Assembly (NCBI GenBank): GCA_047601745.1
Contig: JASGIS010000001.1
Coordinates: 2,170,001 to 2,234,000, forward strand
Reading direction: 5' to 3'
From: JAKPAM01 sp047601745
Lineage (GTDB): Bacteria; Pseudomonadota; Gammaproteobacteria; Burkholderiales; Burkholderiaceae_E
DNA: 64,000 nucleotides
Shown here: positions 34,845 to 43,599 of the stretch, piece by piece
Layout: each line of letters begins with the position of its first letter
Numbering within the stretch: the first letter of the stretch is position 1
The notes under the pieces: generated by a model
Database searches by the model: none
What the model saw: the letters and a program-made list of their open reading frames with translations, nothing else
What the model was told of the DNA's origin: nothing
Program-made: the position numbers and the translations under genes

Positions 34845-36956
34845 ATGGATTCTCGCCCTACGTCACGGGCCGGGGCCACGGTCGCGTCGTTCGCGATGGC
34901 CGTGCTGCCGGCGTTCACCGCGGCCGCCGCCGATACGCCGGCCGCCGACCTCGCGCCGGTCGTCGTCACCGGCGCGCGCAACGTTTCGCCGACCTCGCCG
35001 GACCCGGCGGCCCAGCGCCGCGCGCTCGACGCGATGCCGGGCTCGGTCGGCCTGGTCGACACCGAAGCGCGCGGCCCGCGCTTCACCGGCAACCTGCGCG
35101 ACGTGCTGGCCGACACGCCCGGCGTGCTCGTCGACGATCGATATGGCCAGGAGGTCCGCCTGTCGATGCGCGGCTCGGGCCTGGCGCGCGCGTTCCACAG
35201 CCGCGGCATCGAGCTGCTGCAGGACGGCCTGCCGATGCAGATGGCCGACGGCAGCGGCGACTTCTACGGCTTCGATCCGCTCGGCGCGCGCACGGTCGCG
35301 ATCTACAAGGGCGGCAACGCCCTCGCGCTGGGCGCCAGCTCGCTGGGCGGCGCGATCGACGTCGTGACGCCGACGGCGCTGACCGCCGTCGCGCCGGTCC
35401 GGATGCGCGTCGAGGGCGGCAGCTTCGGGACCGCGCGGATGAGCGCGCAGGCCTCGCGGGTGTTCGAGTCGGCCGACGTGCTGGTCAACGCCTCGATCGG
35501 TCACGCCGACGGCTGGCGCCGGCACATGGCGGGCGACACGCGCCAGTTGAACGCCAACGTCGGCTACGCGTTCGGCGCCGGCGCCGAGACCCGGTTCTTC
35601 CTCGGCGTCCACGACGTCGAACAACGCCTGCCCGGCACCTTGTCGCTGCGCGACGCGCTGCGCGATCCGCGGCGCGCGTCGCCGTCTGCGATCGACGGCG
35701 ACCAGGCGCGCGACCAGCGGATCGCGCGCCTGGCCAACCAGACGAGCATGCCGCTGGCCGGCGGCCGGCTCGTGCTCGGCGCGTGGTTGATGCACAAATC
35801 CTTGTACCACCCGATCTTCCAGGTCATCGACCAGGACGGATGGAACGCGGGCGTGTCGCCGCGCTGGACGCGTGAACTCGTGCTGGCCGGCCTGCGCCAC
35901 GAGTGGACGGTCGGCGCGCGGGTGTTCGCCGGCGCCAACGACGCGCTGCAGTTCGTCAACGTCGGCGGTCATCGCGGCGCGCAGACGCTCGATGCGCGGC
36001 AGCGGGCGCGCAACGTCGGCGCCTGGATCGAGGATCGCGCCTGGCTGCGCCCCGACGTGGCGTTGACCGTCGGCGCGCACGCCTGGCGGCAGACGCGCCG
36101 CTACGTCGATCGCGGCGGGCTGGCGGCCAATCCGGTCGCCAAGGACGACGAGGCCCGCTTCGACGGCGTCGACCCGCGGATCGGCCTGCTGTGGCGGCCG
36201 GCCGCCTCGACGCCGCGCGGCATCCAGGTCTTCGCGAACCTGACCCGCAGCTCGGACGTGCCGGATTTCAGCGACCTGACGCAGACGATGGCCGGCACGC
36301 AGCGATTCGTGCCGCTGGTGCCGCAGAAGGCCTGGACGCTGGAGTTGGGCTCGCGCGGGCAGGCCGGCCGCTGGCAATGGGACCTGACCGCGTGGCGCTC
36401 GCGCGTGCGCGACCAGATGCTGCAATACACGGTCGACGCCAGCATTCCGGCGACGACGTTCAACGCGCCGCGTACGACGATGCAGGGGATCGACGCGGCA
36501 GCGACCGTCGAGCTGGCGCGCGGCCTGCGCGCGCCCCGGGCCGGCGACAGCCTGCGGCTGGCGACGACGTGGACGTACAGCGACCTGCGTTTCGACGGCG
36601 ATCCGCAATACGGATCGAATCGCCTGCCGGTCGTGCCGGTGCACGTGCTGCGCGCGCGCCTCGAGTACGAGCAGCCCGATCGCTGGTCGCTGGCGGCGAC
36701 GCTCGACTGGGTGCCGCGCGGCGCGTGGGTCGACTACGCGAACGCCGAGAGGGCGCCGGGCTACGCGCTGTGGGGCGCGCGCTTCGGCATCGCGATCGAC
36801 CGGCACTGGCAGTTCTACGTCGACGCGCGCAACCTCGGCGACAAACGCTACGTCAGCGACCTGGGCGCGATCACCAGCGCGCGCACGGCGGCCAGCACCG
36901 TCTACTACCCGGGTCAGGGCCGCGCCGTGTTCGCCGGCCTGCTCTACGCGATCTGA
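34845..36956 (+). CDS. TonB-dependent outer-membrane receptor, probably for a metal chelate
   Basis: This 703-residue receptor has a signal peptide (cleavage near AAA-AD, about residue 30), a TonB-box-like stretch LAPVVVTGAR and a plug domain with LRDVLADTPGVLVDDRYGQ, SMRGSG, GIELLQDGLPMQMADGSGDF and the closing GASSLGGAIDVVTP. A beta-barrel follows, ending NLGDKRYVSDLG and FAGLLYAI. The plug resembles FecA-like receptors. AGGA lies 8 bases before the ATG at 34845, which decides the start over ATG 34827. Pairing with DUF2946 suggests copper or another metal as ligand; this is inference from context. Confidence 0.9.
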   Translation: MDSRPTSRAGATVASFAMAVLPAFTAAAADTPAADLAPVVVTGARNVSPTSPDPAAQRRALDAMPGSVGLVDTEARGPRFTGNLRDVLADTPGVLVDDRYGQEVRLSMRGSGLARAFHSRGIELLQDGLPMQMADGSGDFYGFDPLGARTVAIYKGGNALALGASSLGGAIDVVTPTALTAVAPVRMRVEGGSFGTARMSAQASRVFESADVLVNASIGHADGWRRHMAGDTRQLNANVGYAFGAGAETRFFLGVHDVEQRLPGTLSLRDALRDPRRASPSAIDGDQARDQRIARLANQTSMPLAGGRLVLGAWLMHKSLYHPIFQVIDQDGWNAGVSPRWTRELVLAGLRHEWTVGARVFAGANDALQFVNVGGHRGAQTLDARQRARNVGAWIEDRAWLRPDVALTVGAHAWRQTRRYVDRGGLAANPVAKDDEARFDGVDPRIGLLWRPAASTPRGIQVFANLTRSSDVPDFSDLTQTMAGTQRFVPLVPQKAWTLELGSRGQAGRWQWDLTAWRSRVRDQMLQYTVDASIPATTFNAPRTTMQGIDAAATVELARGLRAPRAGDSLRLATTWTYSDLRFDGDPQYGSNRLPVVPVHVLRARLEYEQPDRWSLAATLDWVPRGAWVDYANAERAPGYALWGARFGIAIDRHWQFYVDARNLGDKRYVSDLGAITSARTAASTVYYPGQGRAVFAGLLYAI

Positions 36957-36962
36957 CGGGCG

Positions 36963-36998
36963 GGGAGTCTTTCTTTCGGGTACGGTCGAAAGACTCCC
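36963..36998. terminator. Inverted repeat after the TonB receptor gene
   Basis: GGGAGTCTTTC (36963-36973) and GAAAGACTCCC (36988-36998) form a perfect 11-bp stem with a 14-base loop, 6 bases after the receptor stop codon and ahead of the convergent dehydrogenase gene. The stem itself carries TTTC/GAAA runs. There is no following T-tract, so its use as a two-way terminator is likely but not certain. Confidence 0.6.
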
Positions 36999-37104
36999 GG
37001 TCTCCGGGCGCGCTCTTGTCGGCCTCGAGGGGAGGGGGCTCCTGTCGGTCTCCGGGGCGCTCCTCGCGGTCTCCAGACGCGCTCCTCTCGGCCTGCGAGC
37101 GTGC

Positions 37105-38040
37105 TCAGATCGGCGTCAGCACCGGTTCGCCGGCCAGGTGCCGGCGCGCGTTGTCGATGAACTGCCGCATCGACGCCTCGATCGCCTCGGGCGACCAGCC
37201 CGCCACGTGCGGGGTCAGCAGCACGTTCGGAAACGCCAGCAGTTCGGCCGGCGGCCGCGGCTCGGACTCGTAGACGTCCAGGCCGGCGCCGGCGATCCGC
37301 GCGTCGCGCAGCGCGTCGGCCAGCGCTGCGGTGTCGACGACGCTGCCGCGCGCGATGTTGACGAGAAAACCCTGCGGCCCCAGCGCGTCCAGCACGGCGG
37401 CGTCGACCAGGTGGCGGGTATCGCCGCCTCCGGGCGTCGCGACCACCAGGTAGTCGGACCACGCCGCCAGCGCCCGCGCATCGTCGAAATACCGATAGTC
37501 GACGTCCTGCCGGGGCGAACGCGCGTGATAGCCGATCGTCATGTCGAAACCCAACCCCCGCCGCGCGATGCGCCGGCCGATGTTGCCGAGGCCCAGCAGG
37601 CCGAGCCGTTTGCCGGACACGTTCGGCGGCGGCCGCAGCGACGTGCGCCAGACGCCGTCCCGGCACGCGCGATCCAGTTGCGGCAGTCCTCGCACGATCG
37701 CCAGCAGCAGGCCGAACGCATGGTCGGCCACGCACTGGTCGTTGGTGCCCGCGCCGTTGACCAGCACGATGCCGCGCGCCCGCGCATGGGCGACGTCGAT
37801 GTTCTCGTAACCGGCACCGAGCGCGCTGGCCAGCGTCAGGCCGGGCATCGCGTCGATCTCGGCCGCCGTCAGTCCGGTCGAGCCGTTGGTCAGCACGAGC
37901 CGCACGCGGGCGCCGTGTTCGGCCACCGCCTGCGCGCGCCGCGCGGCGTCCGGCGCCAGGATCACGTCGAAGTCCGATTCGAGCGCCGACAGCCTGGCAT
38001 CGGACAGCGGGATCAGGACGAGCAGGACGGGCAGCGACAT
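37105..38040 (-). CDS. D-2-hydroxyacid dehydrogenase (glyoxylate/hydroxypyruvate reductase type)
   Basis: This 311-residue enzyme has the NAD(P) motif LGLLGLGNIGRRIA and the catalytic triad of the family: Arg in NIARGSVVD, Glu in GLDVYESEP and His in LLTPHVAGWS. The proteins GhrB, GyaR and related reductases convert glyoxylate, hydroxypyruvate or other 2-ketoacids. Start ATG 38040 gives a standard N-terminus; an in-frame ATG at 38073 would add 11 residues and neither has a clear Shine-Dalgarno sequence. It is divergent from the TRAP importer, which may bring in a hydroxy- or keto-acid for it. Confidence 0.92.
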   Translation of the reverse strand: MSLPVLLVLIPLSDARLSALESDFDVILAPDAARRAQAVAEHGARVRLVLTNGSTGLTAAEIDAMPGLTLASALGAGYENIDVAHARARGIVLVNGAGTNDQCVADHAFGLLLAIVRGLPQLDRACRDGVWRTSLRPPPNVSGKRLGLLGLGNIGRRIARRGLGFDMTIGYHARSPRQDVDYRYFDDARALAAWSDYLVVATPGGGDTRHLVDAAVLDALGPQGFLVNIARGSVVDTAALADALRDARIAGAGLDVYESEPRPPAELLAFPNVLLTPHVAGWSPEAIEASMRQFIDNARRHLAGEPVLTPI

Positions 38041-38506
38041 GGCGGGTGAGGTGAAACCAGGGGATTCCGACATCGTAAGCGATCGGCGCGAGGGCTGCCG
38101 GCACGCCCGGCATTGGCTTGGCCGCTGCCCGGCCAATGCCCGGCCAATGCCTGGTCGATGCCTGGTCGATGCCTGGTCGATGCCGAGCCGGTACCGGGCC
38201 GTTATCGGGCCGATGTCGGTTCGATGTCGTCGTGATTGACCGTCGTCGGTGCGGTCCGGCTTGACGAACGGCCGGCGGCGGTCCAGACTTGCGCCCCGCC
38301 GGGATCCGCGTGGTCCGATCTGGTGCGAGCCCGGCGCATCGCGCCGCAGCGCCCGCTCATCGTCGGCGCCCAGGCAGGCCAGGCGAGCCGTTCGCGGGCC
38401 ACCCGTCACGACGCTCGCCCGTTCGACGAGACGGCGTCGCCCGATGTCCGGCGTCGGCGGAGCGCCTCCATCGTGTCCCATTGAGTCCCCGCCGGAGAAT
38501 GTGTCG
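38041..38506. other. Intergenic region between the dehydrogenase and dctP
   Basis: These 466 bases separate divergent genes and should carry both promoters. They contain a five-unit 11-base tandem repeat (38128-38182) and otherwise GC-rich sequence without a clear hexamer pair. ORFs crossing the region have no coding features. Confidence 0.5.
38128..38182. repeat. 11-bp tandem repeat, five units
   Basis: Two copies of CCCGGCCAATG are followed by three copies of CCTGGTCGATG, contiguous and in register. The array lies in the divergent promoter region of the dehydrogenase and TRAP genes. The unit is close to one helical turn of DNA (10.5 bp), so repeats face the same side of the helix. Confidence 0.9.
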
Positions 38507-39517
38507 ATGATGTCCTTGCGTCGTCTGCTGCGCGTGCCCGCGCTGCGAGTGTCGACCGCCTTCGCGGCGGCTGGTGTGTCGATGGGTCTGCTGGCGTCGC
38601 CGGCGTCGGCCCAGACCGAAGTCAAGATCGCCTACGCGCTGCCCGTCGCGTCGCACTACGGCGCCGGCGCCAACGCCTGGGGGGCCGCCGTCGAGAAGGG
38701 TACCGGCGGCCGCTACGTGTTCAAGCAGTTCCCGGCCAGCGCGCTGGGCGGCGAACGCGAGACCATCGAAGGCCTGCAACTGGGCACCGTCGATGCGATG
38801 ATCGCGTCCACCGGCACGCTGAGCAACTTCGTGCCCGACGTCGGCGTCGTCGACATCCCGTTCCTGTTCCGCGACATCACGCATGCGCGCAAGACGCTCG
38901 ACGGCCCGATCGGGCAGGAGCTGCTGGCCAAGTTCACGAGCCGCGGCCTGATCGCGCTGGCCTGGGGCGAGCAGGGCTTCCGGCAGATGACGAACAACAA
39001 ACATCCGGTCAGCACGCCGGACGACATGAAGGGCCTGAAGCTGCGCACGATGGAGAACCCGGTGCACATCACCGCGTTCAAGGCGCTGGGCGCCGCGCCC
39101 ACGCCGATGTCGTGGCCCGAGGTGACCGGCGCGCTGCAGCAGGGCACGATCGACGGCCAGGAGAACCCGATGTCGGTCATCGTCTCGGCCAAGCTCAACC
39201 AGGTGCAGAAGTACCTGACCTTGTCCGATCACGTGTATTCGCCGGCCGTGCTGCTCGTCTCGCCGAAGTTGTGGGCCAAGCTGTCGGACGCCGACAAGGC
39301 CGTGTTCACCGACGGCGCCAAGCAGGGTGCGCTGGCGATGCGCGCGTTCGTCGACGACGTCGACGCCAAGGGCGTCGAGGCGATGAAGGCCGCCGGCATG
39401 CAGGTCAACCGCATCACCGACAAGGCGCCGTTCCAGGCCGCGCTGGCCCCGGCGTTCCAGCAGTACCAGACCAAGTTCGGCAAGGCGCTGCTCGACCGGA
39501 TCGCGGCGGTCCAGTGA
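38507..39517 (+). CDS. dctP: TRAP transporter substrate-binding protein DctP
   Basis: This 336-residue periplasmic protein has a Sec signal peptide (cleavage after SPASA near residue 35). The TRAP binding-protein features are FKQFPASALGGERETIEGLQLGTVD and GLKLRTMENPVHITAFKALGAAPTPMSWPEV, the latter with the conserved Arg that grips the substrate carboxylate. GGAG lies 9 bases before the ATG at 38507. It starts the dctPQM operon and overlaps dctQ by one base. The family binds organic acids such as dicarboxylates, lactate or keto acids. Confidence 0.94.
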   Translation: MMSLRRLLRVPALRVSTAFAAAGVSMGLLASPASAQTEVKIAYALPVASHYGAGANAWGAAVEKGTGGRYVFKQFPASALGGERETIEGLQLGTVDAMIASTGTLSNFVPDVGVVDIPFLFRDITHARKTLDGPIGQELLAKFTSRGLIALAWGEQGFRQMTNNKHPVSTPDDMKGLKLRTMENPVHITAFKALGAAPTPMSWPEVTGALQQGTIDGQENPMSVIVSAKLNQVQKYLTLSDHVYSPAVLLVSPKLWAKLSDADKAVFTDGAKQGALAMRAFVDDVDAKGVEAMKAAGMQVNRITDKAPFQAALAPAFQQYQTKFGKALLDRIAAVQ

Positions 39518-40029
39518 TGGCCGCGTTCGAACGATGGCTGGTGGCGGCCAATCGCTGGCTGCTGATCCTGATGCTCGCCGCGATGGCGTGCATGGTGTTC
39601 GCCAACGTCGTTCTGCGCTACATGACCAACGAGTCGCTGGTCTGGGCCGAGGAGGTCAGCCGGCACATGATGATCTGGATCACGTTCCTCGGCGCGGGCC
39701 TCGTGTTGCGCTTCGGCGGCCACATCGCGATCGAGGACCTGCACGACAGGTTGCCGGGCGTCGCCGGGCGCCTGCTGCGCACGCTGATCGTCGTGCTGCT
39801 GATGGCGTTCTTCGCGACGATGGCCTGGCACGGCGTGCATTACCTCGAAGCGACGCAGTACCAGACCACGCCGGTCACCGGTGTCTCGTTCGCGTGGGTT
39901 TACAGCGCGCTGCCGATCGGCTTCGTGCTGCTGATGATCCACCTCGCGCTGGTGGCCCGGCGCTACATCGTCACGCGCAAGTACCTGGCGTCGTCCGAGA
40001 TGAACGCCGACGCCGCGGCGTCGATCTGA
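39517..40029 (+). CDS. dctQ: TRAP transporter small permease DctQ
   Basis: This 170-residue protein has four membrane segments and DctQ features: NVVLRYMTNESLVWAEEVSRHMMIWITFLGA and the final YSALPIGFVLLMIHLALV. It links the binding protein to the large permease. The ATG overlaps the dctP stop (TGATG). Confidence 0.94.
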   Translation: MAAFERWLVAANRWLLILMLAAMACMVFANVVLRYMTNESLVWAEEVSRHMMIWITFLGAGLVLRFGGHIAIEDLHDRLPGVAGRLLRTLIVVLLMAFFATMAWHGVHYLEATQYQTTPVTGVSFAWVYSALPIGFVLLMIHLALVARRYIVTRKYLASSEMNADAAASI

Positions 40030-40060
40030 AGACGGCCGGATCGCCGCGCCGGGAGCCTCG

Positions 40061-41347
40061 ATGTCGATCGTCCTGTTCGTCGCCGTGATCGTGCTGCTGG
40101 CCCTGGGCGTGCCCGTGGCCTTCGCGCTGGCCGGCTCGGCCACGCTGGCGCTGCTGGCCGGCGGCAAATATCCGCTGCTGGTCGTCATCAAGGAGCTGTT
40201 CAGCGGCATCGACAGCTTTCCGCTGATGGCGGTGCCGTTCTTCATCCTGGCCGCCGAACTGATGACCGGCGGCGCGCTGACGCAGGTGCTGCTGCGCTTC
40301 GCGATCCAGTTCGTCGGCCATCTGCGCGGCGGCCTCGGTTACGCGAACATCCTGTCGCTGACGATCTTCTCGGGCATCTCGGGTTCGGCGCTGGCCGACG
40401 CCGCGGGCCCGGGCGCGATGATGATCCGGATGATGGAGAAGGCCGGCTACGGCCGCCCGTATCCGGCGGCGCTGACGGCCAGCACGGCGATCGTCGGGCC
40501 GATCATCCCGCCGTCGATCATCATGATCATCTACTGCCTGCAGGACGAGCAGGTGTCGGTCGGCACGCTGTTCGTCGCCGGCGTGATCCCGGGCCTGCTG
40601 ATCGCGCTGGCGATGGCGCTGGTCAACTACCTGGTCTGCCGCAAGCGCGGCTACCGCAGCACCGAGCCGCGGCCCAGCGGCCGCCAGATGCTCAGCGATA
40701 CCTGGAAGGCGCTGCCGGCGCTGTTCCTGCTCGTCATCATCCTGGTCGGCATCCGCTTCGGCGTGTTCACGCCGACCGAAGCCTCGGTCGTCGCGGTGTT
40801 CTACGCGCTGGCCTGCGGCAAGTGGATCTACCGCACGCTGGCGTGGTCGGCGCTGCCCGAGATCCTCGCCCGCTCGGCGCTGCTGACCGCGTCGGTGCTG
40901 ATCATCGTCGCCGCGTCGAACGCGTTCGCGTGGATCCTGACGATCGAGGGCGCGCCGCAGGCGCTGGCCAAGATGATCGTCGACTGGAACATGGGCCCGG
41001 TGGGCTTCCTGATCGCGGTCAACATCCTGCTGCTGCTGTTCGGCATCTTCATGGAGCCGCTGCCCGGCGTGATGATCCTGGTGCCGATCCTCGCGCCGAT
41101 CGCCGCCGCGCTGGGCATCGACTCGACGCACTTCGCGATCGTCGTCATCGTCAACCTCACGCTGGGCATGATCACGCCGCCGGTCGGCGGGCTGCTGTTC
41201 GTCGTGTCGTCGACGACCAGCGTGCCGATGCGCGACCTGGTGCGCGAGTTGTGGCCGTTCCTGTGGGCGCAACTCGTCGTGCTGGCCCTGCTGACGGCGA
41301 TTCCCGCGCTGTCGACCTGGCTGCCGTACTCGCTGGGATTCAGGTAG
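40061..41347 (+). CDS. dctM: TRAP transporter large permease DctM
   Basis: This 428-residue sodium-coupled permease has the DctM hallmarks ALGVPVAFALAGSA, FPLMAVPFFILAAELMTGG, SGISGSALADAAGPGAMMIRMM and the GPIIPPSIIMIIY re-entrant motif, mirrored later by GMITPPVGGLLFVVSS. It follows dctQ by 31 bases. With DctP and DctQ it forms a complete TRAP system. Confidence 0.95.
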   Translation: MSIVLFVAVIVLLALGVPVAFALAGSATLALLAGGKYPLLVVIKELFSGIDSFPLMAVPFFILAAELMTGGALTQVLLRFAIQFVGHLRGGLGYANILSLTIFSGISGSALADAAGPGAMMIRMMEKAGYGRPYPAALTASTAIVGPIIPPSIIMIIYCLQDEQVSVGTLFVAGVIPGLLIALAMALVNYLVCRKRGYRSTEPRPSGRQMLSDTWKALPALFLLVIILVGIRFGVFTPTEASVVAVFYALACGKWIYRTLAWSALPEILARSALLTASVLIIVAASNAFAWILTIEGAPQALAKMIVDWNMGPVGFLIAVNILLLLFGIFMEPLPGVMILVPILAPIAAALGIDSTHFAIVVIVNLTLGMITPPVGGLLFVVSSTTSVPMRDLVRELWPFLWAQLVVLALLTAIPALSTWLPYSLGFR

Positions 41348-41616
41348 CAGGCAGCGTCGCTTCAGATCTGCGGATGAATCGGACGCGACGAGCGGGCGGG
41401 TCTGGTTCGTTCACCGATTCTCGGGCCACGTCGTCAGGCGAGGCTGATCACCCGCGGCTATCGGGCGCCGGGCGGGCATTGGCATAATTGCCTGGAGAAA
41501 GTGTTGAAATAAAACTTACTATGCGTCGATCGACGAACGCGCCGGCCGGGCCGCCAATGGCCGCGTCCGCACCGTCTTCGCCTCCGCGCGTTCGCATCCA
41601 CCATCGGGAGACATCC

Positions 41617-42360
41617 ATGCCAGCCAGACAAGCCTCGGTCGCCGTCATCGGCGCCGGCGACTACATCGGCGCCGCGATCGTCCGGAAGTTCGCGGCCGAG
41701 GGCTTCCACGTGTTCGCCGGCCGGCGCACGGCCGACAAGCTCGCGCCGCTGGTCGAGCAGGTGCAGGCGGCCGGCGGCCGCATCACCGCCCGTGGGCTCG
41801 ATGCGCGCAAGGAGGATGACGTCACCGCATTCTTGCGCGAGGCCGACGAGGCCGCGCCGTTGCAGGTCTGCGTGTTCAACGTCGGCGCCAACGTCAATTT
41901 CCCGTTGCTGGATACCACCGAGCGCGTGTTCCGCAAGGTCTGGGAGATGGCCTGCTACGCGGGGTTCCTGACCACGCGCGAAGCCGCGCGGCTGATGCTG
42001 CCGCGCGGGCAGGGCCACATCTTCCTGACCGGCGCCACGGCGGGCCTGCGCGGCGGGATCGGTTACGCGGCCTTCGCCAGCGCCAAGTTCGGCCTGCGTG
42101 CCGTCGCCCAGAGCGCGGCGCGCGAGCTGGGACCGAAGAACATCCACGTCGCGCACCTGATCATCGATTCGGGCGTCGACACCGCGTGGGTGCGCGAGCG
42201 GATCCGCGAGCGCGAAGGCGACCAGGCGCTGGCCGATCTCGATCCGGGCCGGCTGATGCGGCCCGAATCGGTGGCCGACGCTTATTGGCAGATCTACCAG
42301 GAGCCGCGCGACGCGTGGAGCTTCGAGCGCGAGATCCGCCCGTTCGGCGAGAAATGGTGA
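41617..42360 (+). CDS. SDR-fold protein lacking the catalytic Tyr and Ser
   Basis: This 247-residue Rossmann-fold protein has VAVIGAGDYIGAAI as the nucleotide-binding glycine motif and the NVGAN in place of NNAG. The usual YxxxK is replaced by FASAK: Lys is kept but Phe stands in the Tyr position, and Ala stands where the catalytic Ser is expected (TGATAGLRGG). The end, RMRPESVADAYWQIYQEPRDAWSFEREIRPFGEKW in outline, is shared with the paralogue at 62602-63345. GGGAG lies 6 bases before ATG 41617, which fixes the start. It is cotranscribed with an HCCA-isomerase-like gene. It may bind NAD(P) without classical reductase activity. Confidence 0.85.
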   Translation: MPARQASVAVIGAGDYIGAAIVRKFAAEGFHVFAGRRTADKLAPLVEQVQAAGGRITARGLDARKEDDVTAFLREADEAAPLQVCVFNVGANVNFPLLDTTERVFRKVWEMACYAGFLTTREAARLMLPRGQGHIFLTGATAGLRGGIGYAAFASAKFGLRAVAQSAARELGPKNIHVAHLIIDSGVDTAWVRERIREREGDQALADLDPGRLMRPESVADAYWQIYQEPRDAWSFEREIRPFGEKW

Positions 42361-42390
42361 ACAGCGAGTGAACGGAAAAAGGAGACCCTC

Positions 42391-42996
42391 ATGATCGAAC
42401 CCGAATTCCATTTCGACTTCGGCAGCCCCAACGCTTACCTCAGCCATCTGGTGATTCCCGGCATCGAAGAGCGCACCGGCGTGCGCTTCCGCTACGTGCC
42501 GGTGCTGCTCGGCGGCGTGTTCAAGCTGACCAACAACCGCTCGCCGGCCGAATCGATGGCCGGCATCCGCAACAAGTTCGACTACGAGCGGCTCGAGATG
42601 CGCCGCTTCATCGAGCGTCATAAGCTGCCGTTCACGTTCAACCCCAGCTTTCCGGTCAACACGCTGATGCTGATGCGCGGCGCGGTCGCGGCGCAGCGGC
42701 TCGGCGTGTTCGAGCGCTACGTCGACGAGGTCTACAAGCACATGTGGCGCGAGCCGAAGAAGATGGACGACCCGTCGGTGGTCAAGGCCGCGCTGACCGA
42801 GTCCGGCCTGCCCGCCGACGAGCTGCTGGCGCTGGTGGGCGACGCGCAGGTCAAGGCCACGCTCGCCGACAACACGCAGCAGTCGGTCGAACGCGGCACC
42901 TTCGGTTCGCCGACGTTCTACGTCGGTGACCAGATCTGGTTCGGCAAGGACAGGCTGCGCGACGTCGAGGAAGCGATCGTCGCCGCCAAGGGGTAA
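42391..42996 (+). CDS. 2-hydroxychromene-2-carboxylate isomerase / DsbA-kappa-GST family protein
   Basis: This 201-residue thioredoxin-fold protein matches HCCA isomerase: EFHFDFGSPNAYLS with the active-site Ser, NPSFPVNTLMLMRG, and the cis-Pro loop TFGSPTFYVGDQIWFGKDRL near the end. Known members isomerise chromene carboxylates in naphthalene breakdown using glutathione, while many others are of unknown role. It sits 30 bases after the SDR-like gene with AGGAG just upstream of its ATG, and before an HxlR regulator. No aromatic ring dioxygenase genes are nearby, so a naphthalene role is not supported. Confidence 0.88.
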   Translation: MIEPEFHFDFGSPNAYLSHLVIPGIEERTGVRFRYVPVLLGGVFKLTNNRSPAESMAGIRNKFDYERLEMRRFIERHKLPFTFNPSFPVNTLMLMRGAVAAQRLGVFERYVDEVYKHMWREPKKMDDPSVVKAALTESGLPADELLALVGDAQVKATLADNTQQSVERGTFGSPTFYVGDQIWFGKDRLRDVEEAIVAAKG

Positions 42997-43069
42997 GGCC
43001 TCGGTCGCGGCCTCGGCCCCGGTCGCGGTCGCCGTTGCCGTCATAGTCCGTTGCAGCCGGGAGATCTCG

Positions 43070-43582
43070 ATGCGTTGGAACGATCTCGATCGCGAGGCGT
43101 GCTCGATGGCCCGCACCGTATCGGTCATCGGCGATCGCTGGACGCTGATGATCCTGCGCGACTGCTTCCTGCGCGTGCGCCGCTTCGAAGCATTCCAGCA
43201 GCGGCTCGGCATCACGCGCCCGCTGCTGGCCAGCCGCCTGAAGAAGCTCGTCGACGCGGGCGTGCTCGCCAAAGAGCCGTATCAGCAGCGCCCGCCGCGC
43301 CACGAGTACCGGCTCACGCCCAAGGGCCTGGACCTGTATCCGGTCGTCATGGCGATCGTCCACTGGGGCGACGTGCACATGACCGAGCCGGCCGGCCGGC
43401 CGCTGCTGCACACGCATCGCGGCTGCGGGCGGGATTTCGATCCGGTGATGGTGTGCTCCGAATGCGGCGAACCGCTGCGGGCCACGCACGTGCACGTGCG
43501 GCCCGGACCGGGGGCCGAAGCGGGTGTCGAGTCAGGCGTCGGCAAGCCGTCCGCGACCGGCCGGGAGCGCGTTACGGATTGA
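43070..43582 (+). CDS. HxlR-family transcriptional regulator with Cys-rich tail
   Basis: This 170-residue winged-helix protein has the HxlR core at about residues 8-105: CSMARTVSVIGDRWTLMILRDCFL, FQQRLGITRPLLASRLKKLVDAGVL and YRLTPKGLDLYPVVMAI. A C-terminal extension contains GCGRDFDPVMVCSECGEPL, a likely zinc-ribbon-like knuckle, and then a disordered tail. GGGAG lies 7 bases before the ATG at 43070. It follows the HCCA-isomerase-like gene on the same strand and probably controls that operon, sensing an electrophile or thiol stress as many HxlR proteins do; the signal is inferred. Confidence 0.9.
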   Translation: MRWNDLDREACSMARTVSVIGDRWTLMILRDCFLRVRRFEAFQQRLGITRPLLASRLKKLVDAGVLAKEPYQQRPPRHEYRLTPKGLDLYPVVMAIVHWGDVHMTEPAGRPLLHTHRGCGRDFDPVMVCSECGEPLRATHVHVRPGPGAEAGVESGVGKPSATGRERVTD

Positions 43583-43599
43583 CTCCGTCGCCGCCATCG

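Noticed and set aside
41478..41495. Operator-like GGCATAATTGCC ahead of the SDR/HCCA-isomerase operon
   Set aside because: Only GGCA/TGCC pair and the site is 120 bases from the start codon; no promoter hexamers align with it, so it is not called.
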